The translations under genes and the position numbers were made by a program. A stretch of DNA of 64,000 nt from positions 372,001 to 436,000 of the forward strand of contig NZ_FNIX01000001.1 of the NCBI RefSeq assembly GCF_900104175.1, written 5' to 3'. This document shows, one piece after another, positions 36,104 to 44,346 of this stretch; the first letter of the stretch is position 1; each line of letters begins with the position of its first letter. Below the pieces are notes generated by a model. It was given only the letters and a program-made list of their open reading frames with translations. It made no database searches and had not been told where the DNA came from. Source of the DNA: Lentzea jiangxiensis. GTDB lineage: Bacteria; Actinomycetota; Actinomycetes; Mycobacteriales; Pseudonocardiaceae.

Positions 36104-36789
36104 GCGGGCACCGCCTTGGCGGAGTCCGTGTTCGCGATCTTGCCGTCCTGGATCTCGACGACGCGCAGCGCGCGGTCCGCGATGGCCTTGTCGTGCGTGA
36201 CGATGACGACGGCCGCGCCCGTCTCCTCCGCGGCCCGCAGCAGGGCGGTCATCATCTCCTGGCCGGTGCGCGTGTCGAGCGCGCCGGTCGGTTCGTCGGC
36301 GAAGATCACGCGCGGCCGGTGCGCGAGGGCCCGCGCGATCGCGACCCGTTGCGCCTGACCGCCGGAGAGCTGGCTCGGCAGCCGCTTCTCGAGCCCCTGC
36401 AGGCCGAGCCGCGACAGCCACAGCCTCGCCGCGCCGAGCGACTCCTCCCGCGAACCGCCCGCGAGCAGCATCGGCAGGGCCGCGTTCTCCTCGGCCGTGA
36501 GCTCGGCGACGAGCATGCCCGACTGGAACACGAACCCGAACGCGGTGCGCCGCAGCGCGCTGCGCCCCGTCTCGTTCAGCTCGCCGATCGCGCGCCCGTC
36601 GAGGAACACCTCGCCCCCGTCGGCGCGCAGGATGCCGGACAGCACGTGCAGGAGCGTCGTCTTGCCGGACCCGGACGGACCGACGACAGCCAGCACGTCC
36701 CCGGCGGAGATGTCGACGTCCACCCCGGCGAGCGCGTGCACGTCGCCGTAGGTCTTGACCAGGCCACGAGCGGCCAGAACCGGATTCAT
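36100..36789 (-). CDS. ABC transporter ATPase (LolD/MacB type)
   Basis: A 229-residue ATPase with Walker A GPSGSGKTT, Q-loop VFQSGML, signature LSGGQAQR, Walker B VIFADEPTGALD and H-loop VTHD. It belongs to the class that partners FtsX-fold permeases. The ATG at 36789 (MNPVLAARGLVKTYG) is preferred over the open frame to 36840 because GAGG lies 5 nt upstream and the ABC fold begins immediately. It is translationally coupled to the permease by a 4-nt overlap. Confidence 0.93.
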   Translation of the reverse strand: MNPVLAARGLVKTYGDVHALAGVDVDISAGDVLAVVGPSGSGKTTLLHVLSGILRADGGEVFLDGRAIGELNETGRSALRRTAFGFVFQSGMLVAELTAEENAALPMLLAGGSREESLGAARLWLSRLGLQGLEKRLPSQLSGGQAQRVAIARALAHRPRVIFADEPTGALDTRTGQEMMTALLRAAEETGAAVVIVTHDKAIADRALRVVEIQDGKIANTDSAKAVPA

Positions 36790-36877
36790 GGTCCTCAAGG
36801 TGCTCCTCGCGCGCGGCGAAAACCTCAGCCTTGACGACACACCGGATCAGCCGGATGACCGAGGCCGGAGAGGTGTG

Positions 36878-38029
36878 GTGGTCCTACCGTTGTCTGCCGT
36901 GGACAGTCACCGGGGCCAATGGCCGATCGCCGCCGTGCTCGCCTTGCTGATGCTCGGCGAGCTGCTGCTGATGAGCGGGGGCAGCAGCCGCCAGGCGCTG
37001 GTGTGGCTGATGACCGTGCCCGTGTGCATCGTGGCGGTCACGTCGTTCAAGTCGCGCGTCTTCGCCATCCCGGTGGCCGTGGTGTCGATCTTCCTGTCGT
37101 CGTTCGTGATCCGGCTCTTCCAGGTCTACCTGCCGACGATCCTCAGCCCGCTGACCGTCGCCGAGACCGCCGCCTGCCTGGTCATCACGGCCGTCGTGGT
37201 CCGCGAGGAACCGCGCCGCGCGGCCACGTGGTCGGTCGGCTCCCTGATGGCCGTGAGCTTCTTCGCCGCGATCGTCCGCGACAACTGGCTCTCCGGCAGC
37301 AACTACAACGAGATGCTCGGCTCGCTCGTCCTCGGCTTCGCCGCCGTCGGCACGGGCCTCTACTTCCGCGCCCGCGACACCGAGAGCGGCCGCCTGATCG
37401 CCGCCGCCGTCGTCGACGCGCAGAAGGAGGAGCGCATCGCCCTGGCCCGCGAACTGCACGACGTGGTCGCCCACCACGTGACCGGCATGCTCGTGCAGGC
37501 CCAGGCGGCCCTGGAGGTCTCCGACGAAGACCCGCGAGCCGCCCACCGCCTGCTCCCCGGCATCGTCCGATCGGGCACGGAAGCCCTGGGAGCCATGCGC
37601 CGCCTCGTCGGCACCCTGCGCCAGGGCGAGAACGAGGCCGCCACCACCGACCTCGCCGCCGACGTCATCTCGGCCGTCGAACGCACCCGCGAACTCGGCT
37701 TCGACACCCGCCTGCGCATCGACCTCCCCGACGAGGTCCCGCCGGAGCTCGGCCGCTCGGTGCTTCGCCTGGTCCAGGAGTCCCTCACCAACGTCCACAA
37801 GCACGCGGTCTCGCCCACGATGGTCGACGTGGAGATCTCCCGGACGCCCGCGAGGGCGTTGCGCGTGGTCGTGGCCGACGACGGTCAGCCGCACGAGCTG
37901 AACCAGGGTGGCTACGGTCTCGTGGGGATGCGTGAGAGGGTCGACCTGCTGGGCGGCCTGTTCTCCGCGGGTCCGCGTGAGACCGGCTGGCAGGTGCTCG
38001 CCGAGCTACCCCTGGAAGGGAAGAAGTGA
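36878..38029 (+). CDS. Sensor histidine kinase (HisKA_3 family)
   Basis: A 383-residue NarL-type sensor kinase with five to six N-terminal membrane helices (about residues 13-170), then the dimerisation/phospho-His motif ALARELHDVVAHHVTGM and a HATPase domain with LRLVQESLTNVHKHA and GGYGLVGMRERVDLLGG. The many helices and tiny loops suggest it senses within the membrane, as in LiaS or DesK. The start is uncertain: GTG 36875, 36878 or 36899 all fit, and GGAGAGG at 36866-36872 favours 36878. It is divergent from the ABC genes across an 88-bp gap and coupled to the next gene by a 4-nt overlap. Confidence 0.9.
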   Translation: MVLPLSAVDSHRGQWPIAAVLALLMLGELLLMSGGSSRQALVWLMTVPVCIVAVTSFKSRVFAIPVAVVSIFLSSFVIRLFQVYLPTILSPLTVAETAACLVITAVVVREEPRRAATWSVGSLMAVSFFAAIVRDNWLSGSNYNEMLGSLVLGFAAVGTGLYFRARDTESGRLIAAAVVDAQKEERIALARELHDVVAHHVTGMLVQAQAALEVSDEDPRAAHRLLPGIVRSGTEALGAMRRLVGTLRQGENEAATTDLAADVISAVERTRELGFDTRLRIDLPDEVPPELGRSVLRLVQESLTNVHKHAVSPTMVDVEISRTPARALRVVVADDGQPHELNQGGYGLVGMRERVDLLGGLFSAGPRETGWQVLAELPLEGKK

Positions 38030-38652
38030 TCTCGGTCCTCATCGCCGACGACCAGGAGATGGTCCGCGTCGGGTTTCGGATGATCCTGGAGAAGCAGCCG
38101 GACATCACCGTGGTGGCTGATGTCGCCGACGGGGTCGCGGCTGTGACCGCGGCTCGCGAGCACAAGCCGGATGTCGCGTTGCTGGACATCCGGATGCCCG
38201 GGCTGGACGGGCTCGAGGTGACGAAGAAGTTGTCGCCCACCACGAAGGTAGTGGTGGTGACCACTTTCGACCTGGACGAGTACGTGCACACAGCGCTCGA
38301 GAACGGTGCGTCCGGGTTCTTGACCAAGGATGCCGGGCCTGCGTTGCTGGTCGAGGCCGTTCGGGCTGCTGCCGCCGGGAACGCCTTGATCTCGCCCCGG
38401 GTGACGGTGCGGATGCTGGAGCACTTCGCCCGGCCGGCGTCCCGGCCTGACCTGGGGTTGCTGACCGCTCGGGAGCAGGACGTGGTCCGGGAGGTGGCTC
38501 GGGGGCTGTCCAACCAGGAGATCGCTTCCGAGCTCTACCTCTCCCTGTCCACCGTCAAGACGCATCTGGCGTCGGTGCAGGCCAAGTTGAACGTCCGGAA
38601 CCGGGTGGGGATCGCTTCCTGGGCTTGGCGGGCCGGGTTGGTCAATTCCTGA
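38026..38652 (+). CDS. NarL/LuxR-family response regulator
   Basis: A 208-residue response regulator. The receiver has the acidic pair in VLIADDQEM and phospho-acceptor Asp in LLDIRMPGLDG. The C-terminal LuxR helix-turn-helix reads LTAREQDVVREVARGLSNQEIAS ending in VKTHLASVQAKL. It is partnered with the histidine kinase overlapping at its start (GTGA) and probably controls the divergent ABC exporter genes. Codon third positions are less strictly G/C-biased than in the kinase (many gct, gtt, ttg). Confidence 0.93.
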   Translation: MISVLIADDQEMVRVGFRMILEKQPDITVVADVADGVAAVTAAREHKPDVALLDIRMPGLDGLEVTKKLSPTTKVVVVTTFDLDEYVHTALENGASGFLTKDAGPALLVEAVRAAAAGNALISPRVTVRMLEHFARPASRPDLGLLTAREQDVVREVARGLSNQEIASELYLSLSTVKTHLASVQAKLNVRNRVGIASWAWRAGLVNS

Positions 38653-38672
38653 TCGCCGGTTCGCAGGCAAAA

Positions 38673-38694
38673 GCCGAAGCGGCTCGCCTTCGGC
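38673..38694 (+). terminator. Hairpin downstream of the response regulator
   Basis: Seven-bp arms (38673-38679 and 38688-38694) with an 8-nt loop lie 20 nt after the stop. It is a plausible but modest terminator. Confidence 0.4.
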
Positions 38695-38724
38695 GTCGTG
38701 GGTGCGTGTGGTGGACTTCCTGGC

Positions 38725-38979
38725 ATGTCCGAGCTGCCCGGGTCCGAGTTTCCGCGCACCATCGGCAAAGTCGCCGACCGTGAGTTGGTCGCGCACGGCT
38801 ATGCGACGTTCGACTCGCTGACGAAGGTGCCGGCCAAGGCGCTGTTGAAGATCCACGGCGTGGGGCCGAAGGCGATCAGGATCCTCGGCGAGGAGTTGGC
38901 GGCGCAGGGGAAGGCCTACGCCGCCGACTGGGGGTGTCAGACGCCCATGGGGTGCCAGACCGTCTTCGTTTCGAGGTAG
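38725..38979 (+). CDS. Helix-hairpin-helix DNA-binding protein
   Basis: An 84-residue protein in which a helix-hairpin-helix core (KVPAKALLKIHGVGPKAIRILGEEL) follows an N-terminal helix (TIGKVADRELVAHGY), as in small actinobacterial HhH proteins thought to contact DNA without sequence specificity. The ATG at 38725 (MSELPGSEF) is chosen. After AYAADWG the frame runs 43 nt into the antisense 3' end of the aldehyde dehydrogenase gene, giving an odd tail with two Cys (CQTPMGCQTVFVSR). Homologues I recall stop earlier, so the tail may be a recent stop-codon loss. Confidence 0.7.
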   Translation: MSELPGSEFPRTIGKVADRELVAHGYATFDSLTKVPAKALLKIHGVGPKAIRILGEELAAQGKAYAADWGCQTPMGCQTVFVSR

Positions 38980-39800
38980 GCGCGCAGGCGGGACATGTCC
39001 GGCGTCGCGGTGAAGTCCTCGTTCGGCTTGGTGCGCAGCACGCGCTTCACGGTGCCTGCCGCCGCGCGTTCCAGGTCGGCGCGCAGGGAGTCCGGGGCGC
39101 CGGTGAGGTCCAGGGCGTTGACGTCCGCGTGCGAGGCCAGCCACGGGGCGATTTCCGCCGTGCGGCCGGTGATGATGTTGACCACGCCGCCGGGGACGTC
39201 GCTCGTGGCCAGCACCTCGGACAGGGTGATGGCGGGGAGCGGGCGGTCCTGGGAGGTGATGACCACGCAGGTGTTGCCGGAGGCGATCACCGGGGCGATC
39301 ACCGAGACCAGGCCCAGCAGTGAGGACTGCTGGGGCGCCAGTACCGCCACCACGCCCGTGGGTTCGGGGGTGGAGAACGAGAAGTACGGGCCCGCGACCG
39401 GGTTCGAGGAGCCCAGGACGGCCGCGATCTTGTCGGTCCAGCCCGCGTACCAGACCCAGCGGTCGATGGCCGTGTCCACCAGGGACTGGGCCTTCTTCGC
39501 CGGGACGCCCTCGGAGGTGGCGACCTCGGAGATGAACTGCTCGCGGCGGCCTTCGAGGACCTCGGCCACGCGGTACAGGACCTGGCCCCGGTTGTAGGCG
39601 GTGGCGCCGGACCACGCGTCGAAGGCCTTGCGGGCGGCGGCCACGGCGTCGCGGGCGTCCTTGCGGGAACCCTGTGCGGCGTTGGCGAGGAAGGTGCCCT
39701 TGGCGTCCGCCACCGGGTAGCTGCGGCCGGACTCCGAGCGCGGGAACTTGCCGCCGATGTAGAGCTTGTAGGTCTTCGCGACCGTGAGTCGATCAGACAT
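38937..39800 (-). CDS. Truncated aldehyde dehydrogenase-like protein without catalytic Cys
   Basis: A 287-residue protein that covers only the N-terminal coenzyme-binding half of the aldehyde dehydrogenase fold: YKLYIGGKFPRSESGRSY, RDAVAAARKAFDAWSG, then LAPQQSSLLGLVSVIAPVIASGNTCVV and PGGVVNIITG. The catalytic Cys domain and the general-base Glu motif are absent, so it cannot be a normal dehydrogenase. The ATG at 39800 overlaps the full-length enzyme's stop by 8 nt. Short partners of this kind recur beside full-length ALDH genes in actinobacteria as I recall, so it may be a structural or regulatory subunit rather than debris. Confidence 0.8.
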   Translation of the reverse strand: MSDRLTVAKTYKLYIGGKFPRSESGRSYPVADAKGTFLANAAQGSRKDARDAVAAARKAFDAWSGATAYNRGQVLYRVAEVLEGRREQFISEVATSEGVPAKKAQSLVDTAIDRWVWYAGWTDKIAAVLGSSNPVAGPYFSFSTPEPTGVVAVLAPQQSSLLGLVSVIAPVIASGNTCVVITSQDRPLPAITLSEVLATSDVPGGVVNIITGRTAEIAPWLASHADVNALDLTGAPDSLRADLERAAAGTVKRVLRTKPNEDFTATPDMSRLRAYLETKTVWHPMGV

Positions 39801-41220
39801 CGAGGTAGGCCTCCAGACCGGTGCGGCCGCCCTCACGGCCGAAGCCCGACTCCTGGTAACCGCCGAACGGGGCGGTCGGGTCGAAGCGGTTGAACGTGTT
39901 GGACCACACGACGCCGGCGCGCATGCGCTGTGCCATCCAGAGGATGCGCGAGCCCTTCTCGGTCCAGATGCCGGCGGACAGGCCGTACGGCGTGTTGTTC
40001 GCCTTGGCGACCGCCTCTTCGGGCGTGCGGAAGGTCAGGACGGACAGGACCGGGCCGAAGATCTCCTCGCGGGCGATGCGCATCGCCTGCGAGACGTTGG
40101 AGAAGACGGTCGGGGCGAAGAAGAAACCCTTGTCCGGCAACGGGCAGGAGGACGTCCAGCGCTGGGCGCCCTCGGCGTCGCCGGACTCCGTCAGCTCCTT
40201 GATCCTGGTGAGCTGCTCGCGGGAGTTGATCGCGCCGACGTCGGTGTTCTTGTCGAGCGGGTCGCCGACGCGCAACGTGCTGACGCGCGCGTGCAGCTTC
40301 TCGACCAGCTCGTCGGCGATCGACTCCTGCACGAGGAGGCGGGAGCCGGCGCAGCAGACGTGGCCCTGGTTGAAGAAGATGCCGTTGACGATGCCCTCGA
40401 CGGCCTGGTCGAGCGGGGCGTCGTCGAAGACGATGTTCGCCGCCTTGCCGCCCAGTTCGAGCGTCAGCTTCTTCGACGTGCCCGCCAGCCGGCCCTGGAT
40501 GACCTTGCCGACGTCGGTCGAGCCGGTGAAGGCGACCTTGTTCACGTCCTCGTGGCCGACGAGCGCGGCGCCGACGTCACCGGCGCCCGGGATGATGTTC
40601 ACGACGCCCGGCGGCAGGTCGCACTGCTGGATGACGTCCGCCAGCACCAGCGCCGTCAGCGGCGTGGTCTCGGCGGGCTTGAGCACGACCGTGTTGCCGC
40701 ACGCGAGCGCGGGAGCGATCTTCCACGCCGCCATCAGCAGCGGGAAGTTCCACGGGATGACCTGCCCAGCGACGCCCAGCGGCTGCGGGTCCGGGCCGTA
40801 GCCCGCGTAGCCGAGCTTGTCCGCCCAGCCCGCGTGGTAGAAGAAGTGCGAGGCGGCCGTCGGGACGTCGACGTCGCGCGACTCCTTGATCGGCTTGCCG
40901 TTGTCGAGCGACTCCAGCACCGCGAGCTCACGGCCGCGCTCCTGGATCTGCCGCGCGATGCGGTAGATGTACTTGGCGCGCTCGCTTCCCGGCATCTTCG
41001 ACCACACGCGGTCGTAGGCCTTGCGCGCGGCCTTGACCGCGGTGTCCACATCGGACTGCGACGCGGTCGAGACCTCCGCGAGCACCTCCTCGGTGGCCGG
41101 GTTGACGGTCTTGAGCGGCTCGCCGGTGCCCTCGACGAACTTGCCGTCGACGAACATCTTGTACGAGGGCTTGAGGTTCGCGATGTCCCGCGACTCGGGC
41201 GCGGGGGCGTATTCCCACAT
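39793..41220 (-). CDS. Aldehyde dehydrogenase, full length
   Basis: A 475-residue NAD(P)-dependent aldehyde dehydrogenase. The motifs are VIPWNFPLLMAAWKIAPALA, LKPAETTPL, the general-base LELGGKAANIVF and the nucleophile in FFNQGHVCCAGSRL (the family Cys is the second of the pair by alignment to GQxCxA). C-terminal EEIFGPVLSVLTF and SNTFNRFDPTAPFGGY are also typical. It starts 4 nt after deoC, so it may oxidise the acetaldehyde released by DeoC, although substrate cannot be read from sequence. It is followed by the truncated homologue, giving a deoC-ALDH-ALDH' operon. Confidence 0.92.
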   Translation of the reverse strand: MWEYAPAPESRDIANLKPSYKMFVDGKFVEGTGEPLKTVNPATEEVLAEVSTASQSDVDTAVKAARKAYDRVWSKMPGSERAKYIYRIARQIQERGRELAVLESLDNGKPIKESRDVDVPTAASHFFYHAGWADKLGYAGYGPDPQPLGVAGQVIPWNFPLLMAAWKIAPALACGNTVVLKPAETTPLTALVLADVIQQCDLPPGVVNIIPGAGDVGAALVGHEDVNKVAFTGSTDVGKVIQGRLAGTSKKLTLELGGKAANIVFDDAPLDQAVEGIVNGIFFNQGHVCCAGSRLLVQESIADELVEKLHARVSTLRVGDPLDKNTDVGAINSREQLTRIKELTESGDAEGAQRWTSSCPLPDKGFFFAPTVFSNVSQAMRIAREEIFGPVLSVLTFRTPEEAVAKANNTPYGLSAGIWTEKGSRILWMAQRMRAGVVWSNTFNRFDPTAPFGGYQESGFGREGGRTGLEAYLDV

Positions 41221-41224
41221 GTCT

Positions 41225-42181
41225 TCAGTCCACCGTCACGTAGTCCGGGCCGCTGTAGTGGCCGTCCAACTGGGTCCGACGCTGCATGAGCAGGTCGTTG
41301 AGCAACGTCGACGCGCCGAACCGGAAGAGGTGCGGGTCGAGCCACTCCGGACCGGCCACCTCGTGCACGGCCACCAGGTACTTGATCGCGTCCTTGGTCG
41401 TGCGGATGCCGCCGGCGGGCTTCACCCCGCGCAGCTCTCCGGTCTGCGCCTTCCAGTCGCGCACGGCCTGCAGCATCACGTGCGTGACCGGCAGCGTCGC
41501 GGCGGGCTGCACCTTGCCGGTCGAGGTCTTGATGAAGTCGCCGCCGGCCAGCAGCGCGAGCCACGACGCGCGGCGCACGTTGTCGTACGTCACGAGCTCG
41601 CCGGTCTCGAGGATGACCTTGAGGTGCGCGTCCCCGCACGCCTCCTTGACCTTGACGATCTCCTCGAACACCTGCCCGTACCGGCCGCTCAGGAACGCGC
41701 CGCGGTCGATCACCATGTCGACCTCGCTCGCACCCTCCCGCACGGCGAACCGGGTGTCGGCCAGCTTGATGTCGAGCGTGCTGCGCCCGCTGGGGAACGC
41801 CGTCGCGACGCTGGCGACGTTGATCCCGGTGCCCTGCAGCTCCTTCGCCGCCGTGGCGACCATGTCCGGGTAGACGCAGACCGCCGCGACCGGCGGCACG
41901 TCCGGCCGCTCGGGGTCGGGCCGCTTCGCCTTCGCGGCGAGGCCGCGCACCTTGCCCGCGGTGTCCGCGCCCTCGAGCGTGGTCAGGTCCACCATGCTGA
42001 TCGCCAGGTCGATGGCGTGCAGCTTCGAGGCCTTCTTGATGCTCCGCGTGCCGAGGCCCGCGGCTCGTTGCTCGACGCCGACCTGGTCGACGCCGGGGAG
42101 CCCGTGCAGGAAACGCCGCAGCGACGATTCGTCGCGCACGGCGTCAGCCAGGGCCGACGGCGGTGTCGTTGGAGCAGCCAT
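41225..42181 (-). CDS. deoC: Deoxyribose-phosphate aldolase
   Basis: A 318-residue class I aldolase that splits 2-deoxyribose-5-phosphate into acetaldehyde and glyceraldehyde-3-phosphate. The Schiff-base Lys is in GGDFIKTSTGK and the second catalytic Lys in GVKPAGGIRT; VCVYPDMV and SEVDMVIDRGAFLSG are also family-typical. It is longer than the 220-260-residue classical enzymes because of an N-terminal extension of about 60 residues (SSLRRFLHGLPGVDQVGVEQ...), as in the DeoC type found in animals and some actinobacteria. It is first in an operon with two ALDH-type genes. Confidence 0.94.
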   Translation of the reverse strand: MAAPTTPPSALADAVRDESSLRRFLHGLPGVDQVGVEQRAAGLGTRSIKKASKLHAIDLAISMVDLTTLEGADTAGKVRGLAAKAKRPDPERPDVPPVAAVCVYPDMVATAAKELQGTGINVASVATAFPSGRSTLDIKLADTRFAVREGASEVDMVIDRGAFLSGRYGQVFEEIVKVKEACGDAHLKVILETGELVTYDNVRRASWLALLAGGDFIKTSTGKVQPAATLPVTHVMLQAVRDWKAQTGELRGVKPAGGIRTTKDAIKYLVAVHEVAGPEWLDPHLFRFGASTLLNDLLMQRRTQLDGHYSGPDYVTVD

Positions 42182-42347
42182 GCCCAGGAGTCTAAGCGGA
42201 ATGGGACGCCCGTCCTAAGTGAGCATGTTCGCGCAGCTCAGAGGGCCTATTCGGAGGTGTGACGAGCCCCGCGCACCGCCTCTGCGCGAGCACCGCCGGC
42301 ACGGCGGTTCAGCGGCACCGCGCGCTCGATGGGGTCGGCCAGCCGCA

Positions 42348-42992
42348 TCAGTCCAGCAGTTCGCGCAGGACCTGGGACTTCTTCCGCTTGGGTCCCTTCA
42401 CCTCCACGCCGCCCATCAGCGCGAGCCCCGTGATCCGCACGGTCGGCGCGCCCGGGATGTGCCGGCGGCCGGGCGCGCGGTCCTCGAAGGCGCCCATGAA
42501 GCCGAACCCGTCGACGTGGACGTTGATGTCGTCGGGCACCCGGATCTCGACGCCGCCCCAGAACGCGAAGCAGCTGATGGTGACCTCCTGCTCGGCGAAC
42601 CGGGCGTGGGTCAGGTCGATCTCGATGCCGCCCATCACGGCGACCGCGTTGTGCATGCGCGGGACGACCCACTGGCCCTTGCGGTTCACGCCCGACCAGA
42701 ACGCCACCGACACCGCGCTGCCCGGTTGGCCGCCGATGCGGTCGCTCACCGCGGGCTGGTACTGCGGGATCGCCGGGCTCTGCGGCAGGCCGCTGATGAC
42801 CAGGTCGGCCGTGATCGGGACGAGCTCGCCGTAGGTCTTCGCGGCGTAGACGGCCGCCAGGCGCTCGTCCAGCTCGTGGATGTCGAGGCGGCCTTCGGCG
42901 GTCGCCTTGTGCAGAACCTGCGCGATCTGTTCCCGGTCCGCGTCCGAGGCGCGCAGGTGACTCTGATCAGCGGGTACCAGCTCGTCGCTCAC
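42348..42992 (-). CDS. DUF1707/LiaF-like cell-wall stress protein
   Basis: A 214-residue protein. The N-terminal DUF1707 domain reads LRASDADREQIAQVLHKATAEGRLD then ELDERLAAVYAAKTYGEL. After a short linker comes a C-terminal beta-helix-like domain with repeated glycine-hydrophobic strands (NAVAVMGGIEIDL, SCFAFWGGVEIRVP, GFGFMGAFED, GLALMGGVEVKG), as in LiaF and 'cell wall-active antibiotics response' proteins. DUF1707 proteins occur widely in actinobacteria and are often near envelope-stress genes. No membrane helix is evident. About 165 bp below it (42182-42347) contain only a weak hairpin. Confidence 0.82.
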   Translation of the reverse strand: MSDELVPADQSHLRASDADREQIAQVLHKATAEGRLDIHELDERLAAVYAAKTYGELVPITADLVISGLPQSPAIPQYQPAVSDRIGGQPGSAVSVAFWSGVNRKGQWVVPRMHNAVAVMGGIEIDLTHARFAEQEVTISCFAFWGGVEIRVPDDINVHVDGFGFMGAFEDRAPGRRHIPGAPTVRITGLALMGGVEVKGPKRKKSQVLRELLD

Positions 42993-43011
42993 CCGATCGA
43001 GTCTAGAGCGC

Positions 43012-43209
43012 TCACTTGCGGTTAGGTGCGTACTTGACCGTGATCGCCAGGGCGAGCAGCAGGGCGGCGGCGAGCGCCGAGGCCAGGGCCGGGCTGTAGC
43101 CCCACGTCAGCGGCAGCACCCCGATCACCACGGCGATCGACACCGACACCCCCATGATGACCAGCGGGGACTCGCACCACTGCTGGGCGGGCTTCTGTTC
43201 GATTCTCAC
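43012..43209 (-). CDS. Small two-helix membrane protein
   Basis: A 65-residue protein with two hydrophobic helices (PLVIMGVSVSIAVVIGVLPL and ALASALAAALLLALAITV) and a basic C-terminus (KYAPNRK). Two GTG codons six bases apart could start it. GGAGGT at 43216-43221 lies 6 nt before the GTG at 43209 but touches the one at 43215, so 43209 is the better start. It lies 19 nt upstream of the DUF1707 gene in the same direction. No named family recognised. Confidence 0.6.
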   Translation of the reverse strand: MRIEQKPAQQWCESPLVIMGVSVSIAVVIGVLPLTWGYSPALASALAAALLLALAITVKYAPNRK

Positions 43210-43320
43210 TGTCACACCTCCGCGTCTCCACTAGCTACGAGACACATCGGTGCCGGTGGGGCCGTTCTGCATTCCCGGAACGGGTTGTACAACCCCCTGA
43301 TCAGGTGATTTTCGGTCGCG

Positions 43321-44313
43321 TCACGATGTCGGCCTGCGCGGCGGCAGCCCGGCCGCGCGGTAGACCGCGTCGATCACGGTCATGGTGCGCACCGCGTCGT
43401 CGGCGGTCGTCGGGAACGGCTCGCCGCGCAGCACCGCCGCGGTGAACGCGTCGAGCTGGTACGCGTAGGTCGAGCGCCGCCCGAACGTCTCCGTGGACTT
43501 CCTGTCCTTGAGCCGCAATGACAACCGGTGCGCCAGCTGCGGGCCGAGCGGGTTGAGGACGTGCAGCACGCCGTTCTCGCCGATAGCCTTCATCGACAGC
43601 TTGAGCACCGTCGACGACCACAGCGACGCGTGCACCGATCCCGTGTGGCCGGCCGGGAAGCGCAGCGTCGCGCGCATCGCCCGGTCGACGGAAGGCCCGT
43701 GCGGCAACGCCTTCGCGGACCGCACCTCGGGTTCCTCGCCGCCGAGCAGGCGGACCATGTGCACCGCGTAGCAGCCGGCGTCCATCATCGCGCCGCCCGC
43801 CAGCGAGTAGTCGTAGCGGATGTCGGAGAACTTCGGCAGCGGGAAGCAGACGGACGCCTCGACGTGCCGCAGCGGTCCGAGGACACCGGACCGCACGATC
43901 TCGTCCACGCGCACGGCCAGCGGGTGGTAGCGGTAGTGGAACGCCTCCATCACCACGAGGCCGGAGGCCTGCGCGGCCTTCGCCACCTCGGCCGCTTCGG
44001 CGGCGTTCGCGGTGAACGGCTTCTCGCACAGGACGTGCTTGCCGGCCTCCAGGGCTGCGAGCGTCCACCTGCCGTGCAGGCCGTTGGGCAGGGGGTTGTA
44101 GACGGCGTCGACGGCCGGGTCGGCCAGCAGGTCCTCGTACGAGTCGTGCACGCGCGCGATGCCGTGCCTGTCGGCGAACGTCCGGGCGCGCTCGGCCGAC
44201 CGCGCGGCGACGGCCACGACCTCGGCGACCGTCGAGGAACGGGCCGGGCGGACGACGGCGATGGGCGCGATCGTGGCCGCGCCGAGCACTCCGATGCGCA
44301 CGTGGTCTGTCAC
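43321..44313 (-). CDS. Gfo/Idh/MocA family oxidoreductase
   Basis: A 330-residue NAD(P)-dependent sugar- or cyclitol-type dehydrogenase. The Rossmann start is VRIGVLGAATIAPIAV (GxGxxA variant). It carries the family motif GKHVLCEKPF with the conserved Lys-Pro, AFHYRYHP, and GGAMMDAGCYAVHMVRLL with the catalytic-region Asp-x-x-x-His pattern. The substrate is unknown. The sequence resembles the dihydrodiol dehydrogenase/glucose-fructose-oxidoreductase-like branch (VRIGVLGAA, ASVCFPLP). It stands alone. Confidence 0.9.
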   Translation of the reverse strand: MTDHVRIGVLGAATIAPIAVVRPARSSTVAEVVAVAARSAERARTFADRHGIARVHDSYEDLLADPAVDAVYNPLPNGLHGRWTLAALEAGKHVLCEKPFTANAAEAAEVAKAAQASGLVVMEAFHYRYHPLAVRVDEIVRSGVLGPLRHVEASVCFPLPKFSDIRYDYSLAGGAMMDAGCYAVHMVRLLGGEEPEVRSAKALPHGPSVDRAMRATLRFPAGHTGSVHASLWSSTVLKLSMKAIGENGVLHVLNPLGPQLAHRLSLRLKDRKSTETFGRRSTYAYQLDAFTAAVLRGEPFPTTADDAVRTMTVIDAVYRAAGLPPRRPTS

Positions 44314-44346
44314 CCGGCCGACGCTACACCGGTTGGTTAACGGCGT

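Noticed and set aside
36755-36877. Upstream extension of the histidine kinase frame into the ABC ATPase start region
   Set aside because: It would overlap the divergent ATPase gene and adds Arg/Asp-rich non-membrane sequence before the first helix; the later GTG with GGAGAGG fits better.
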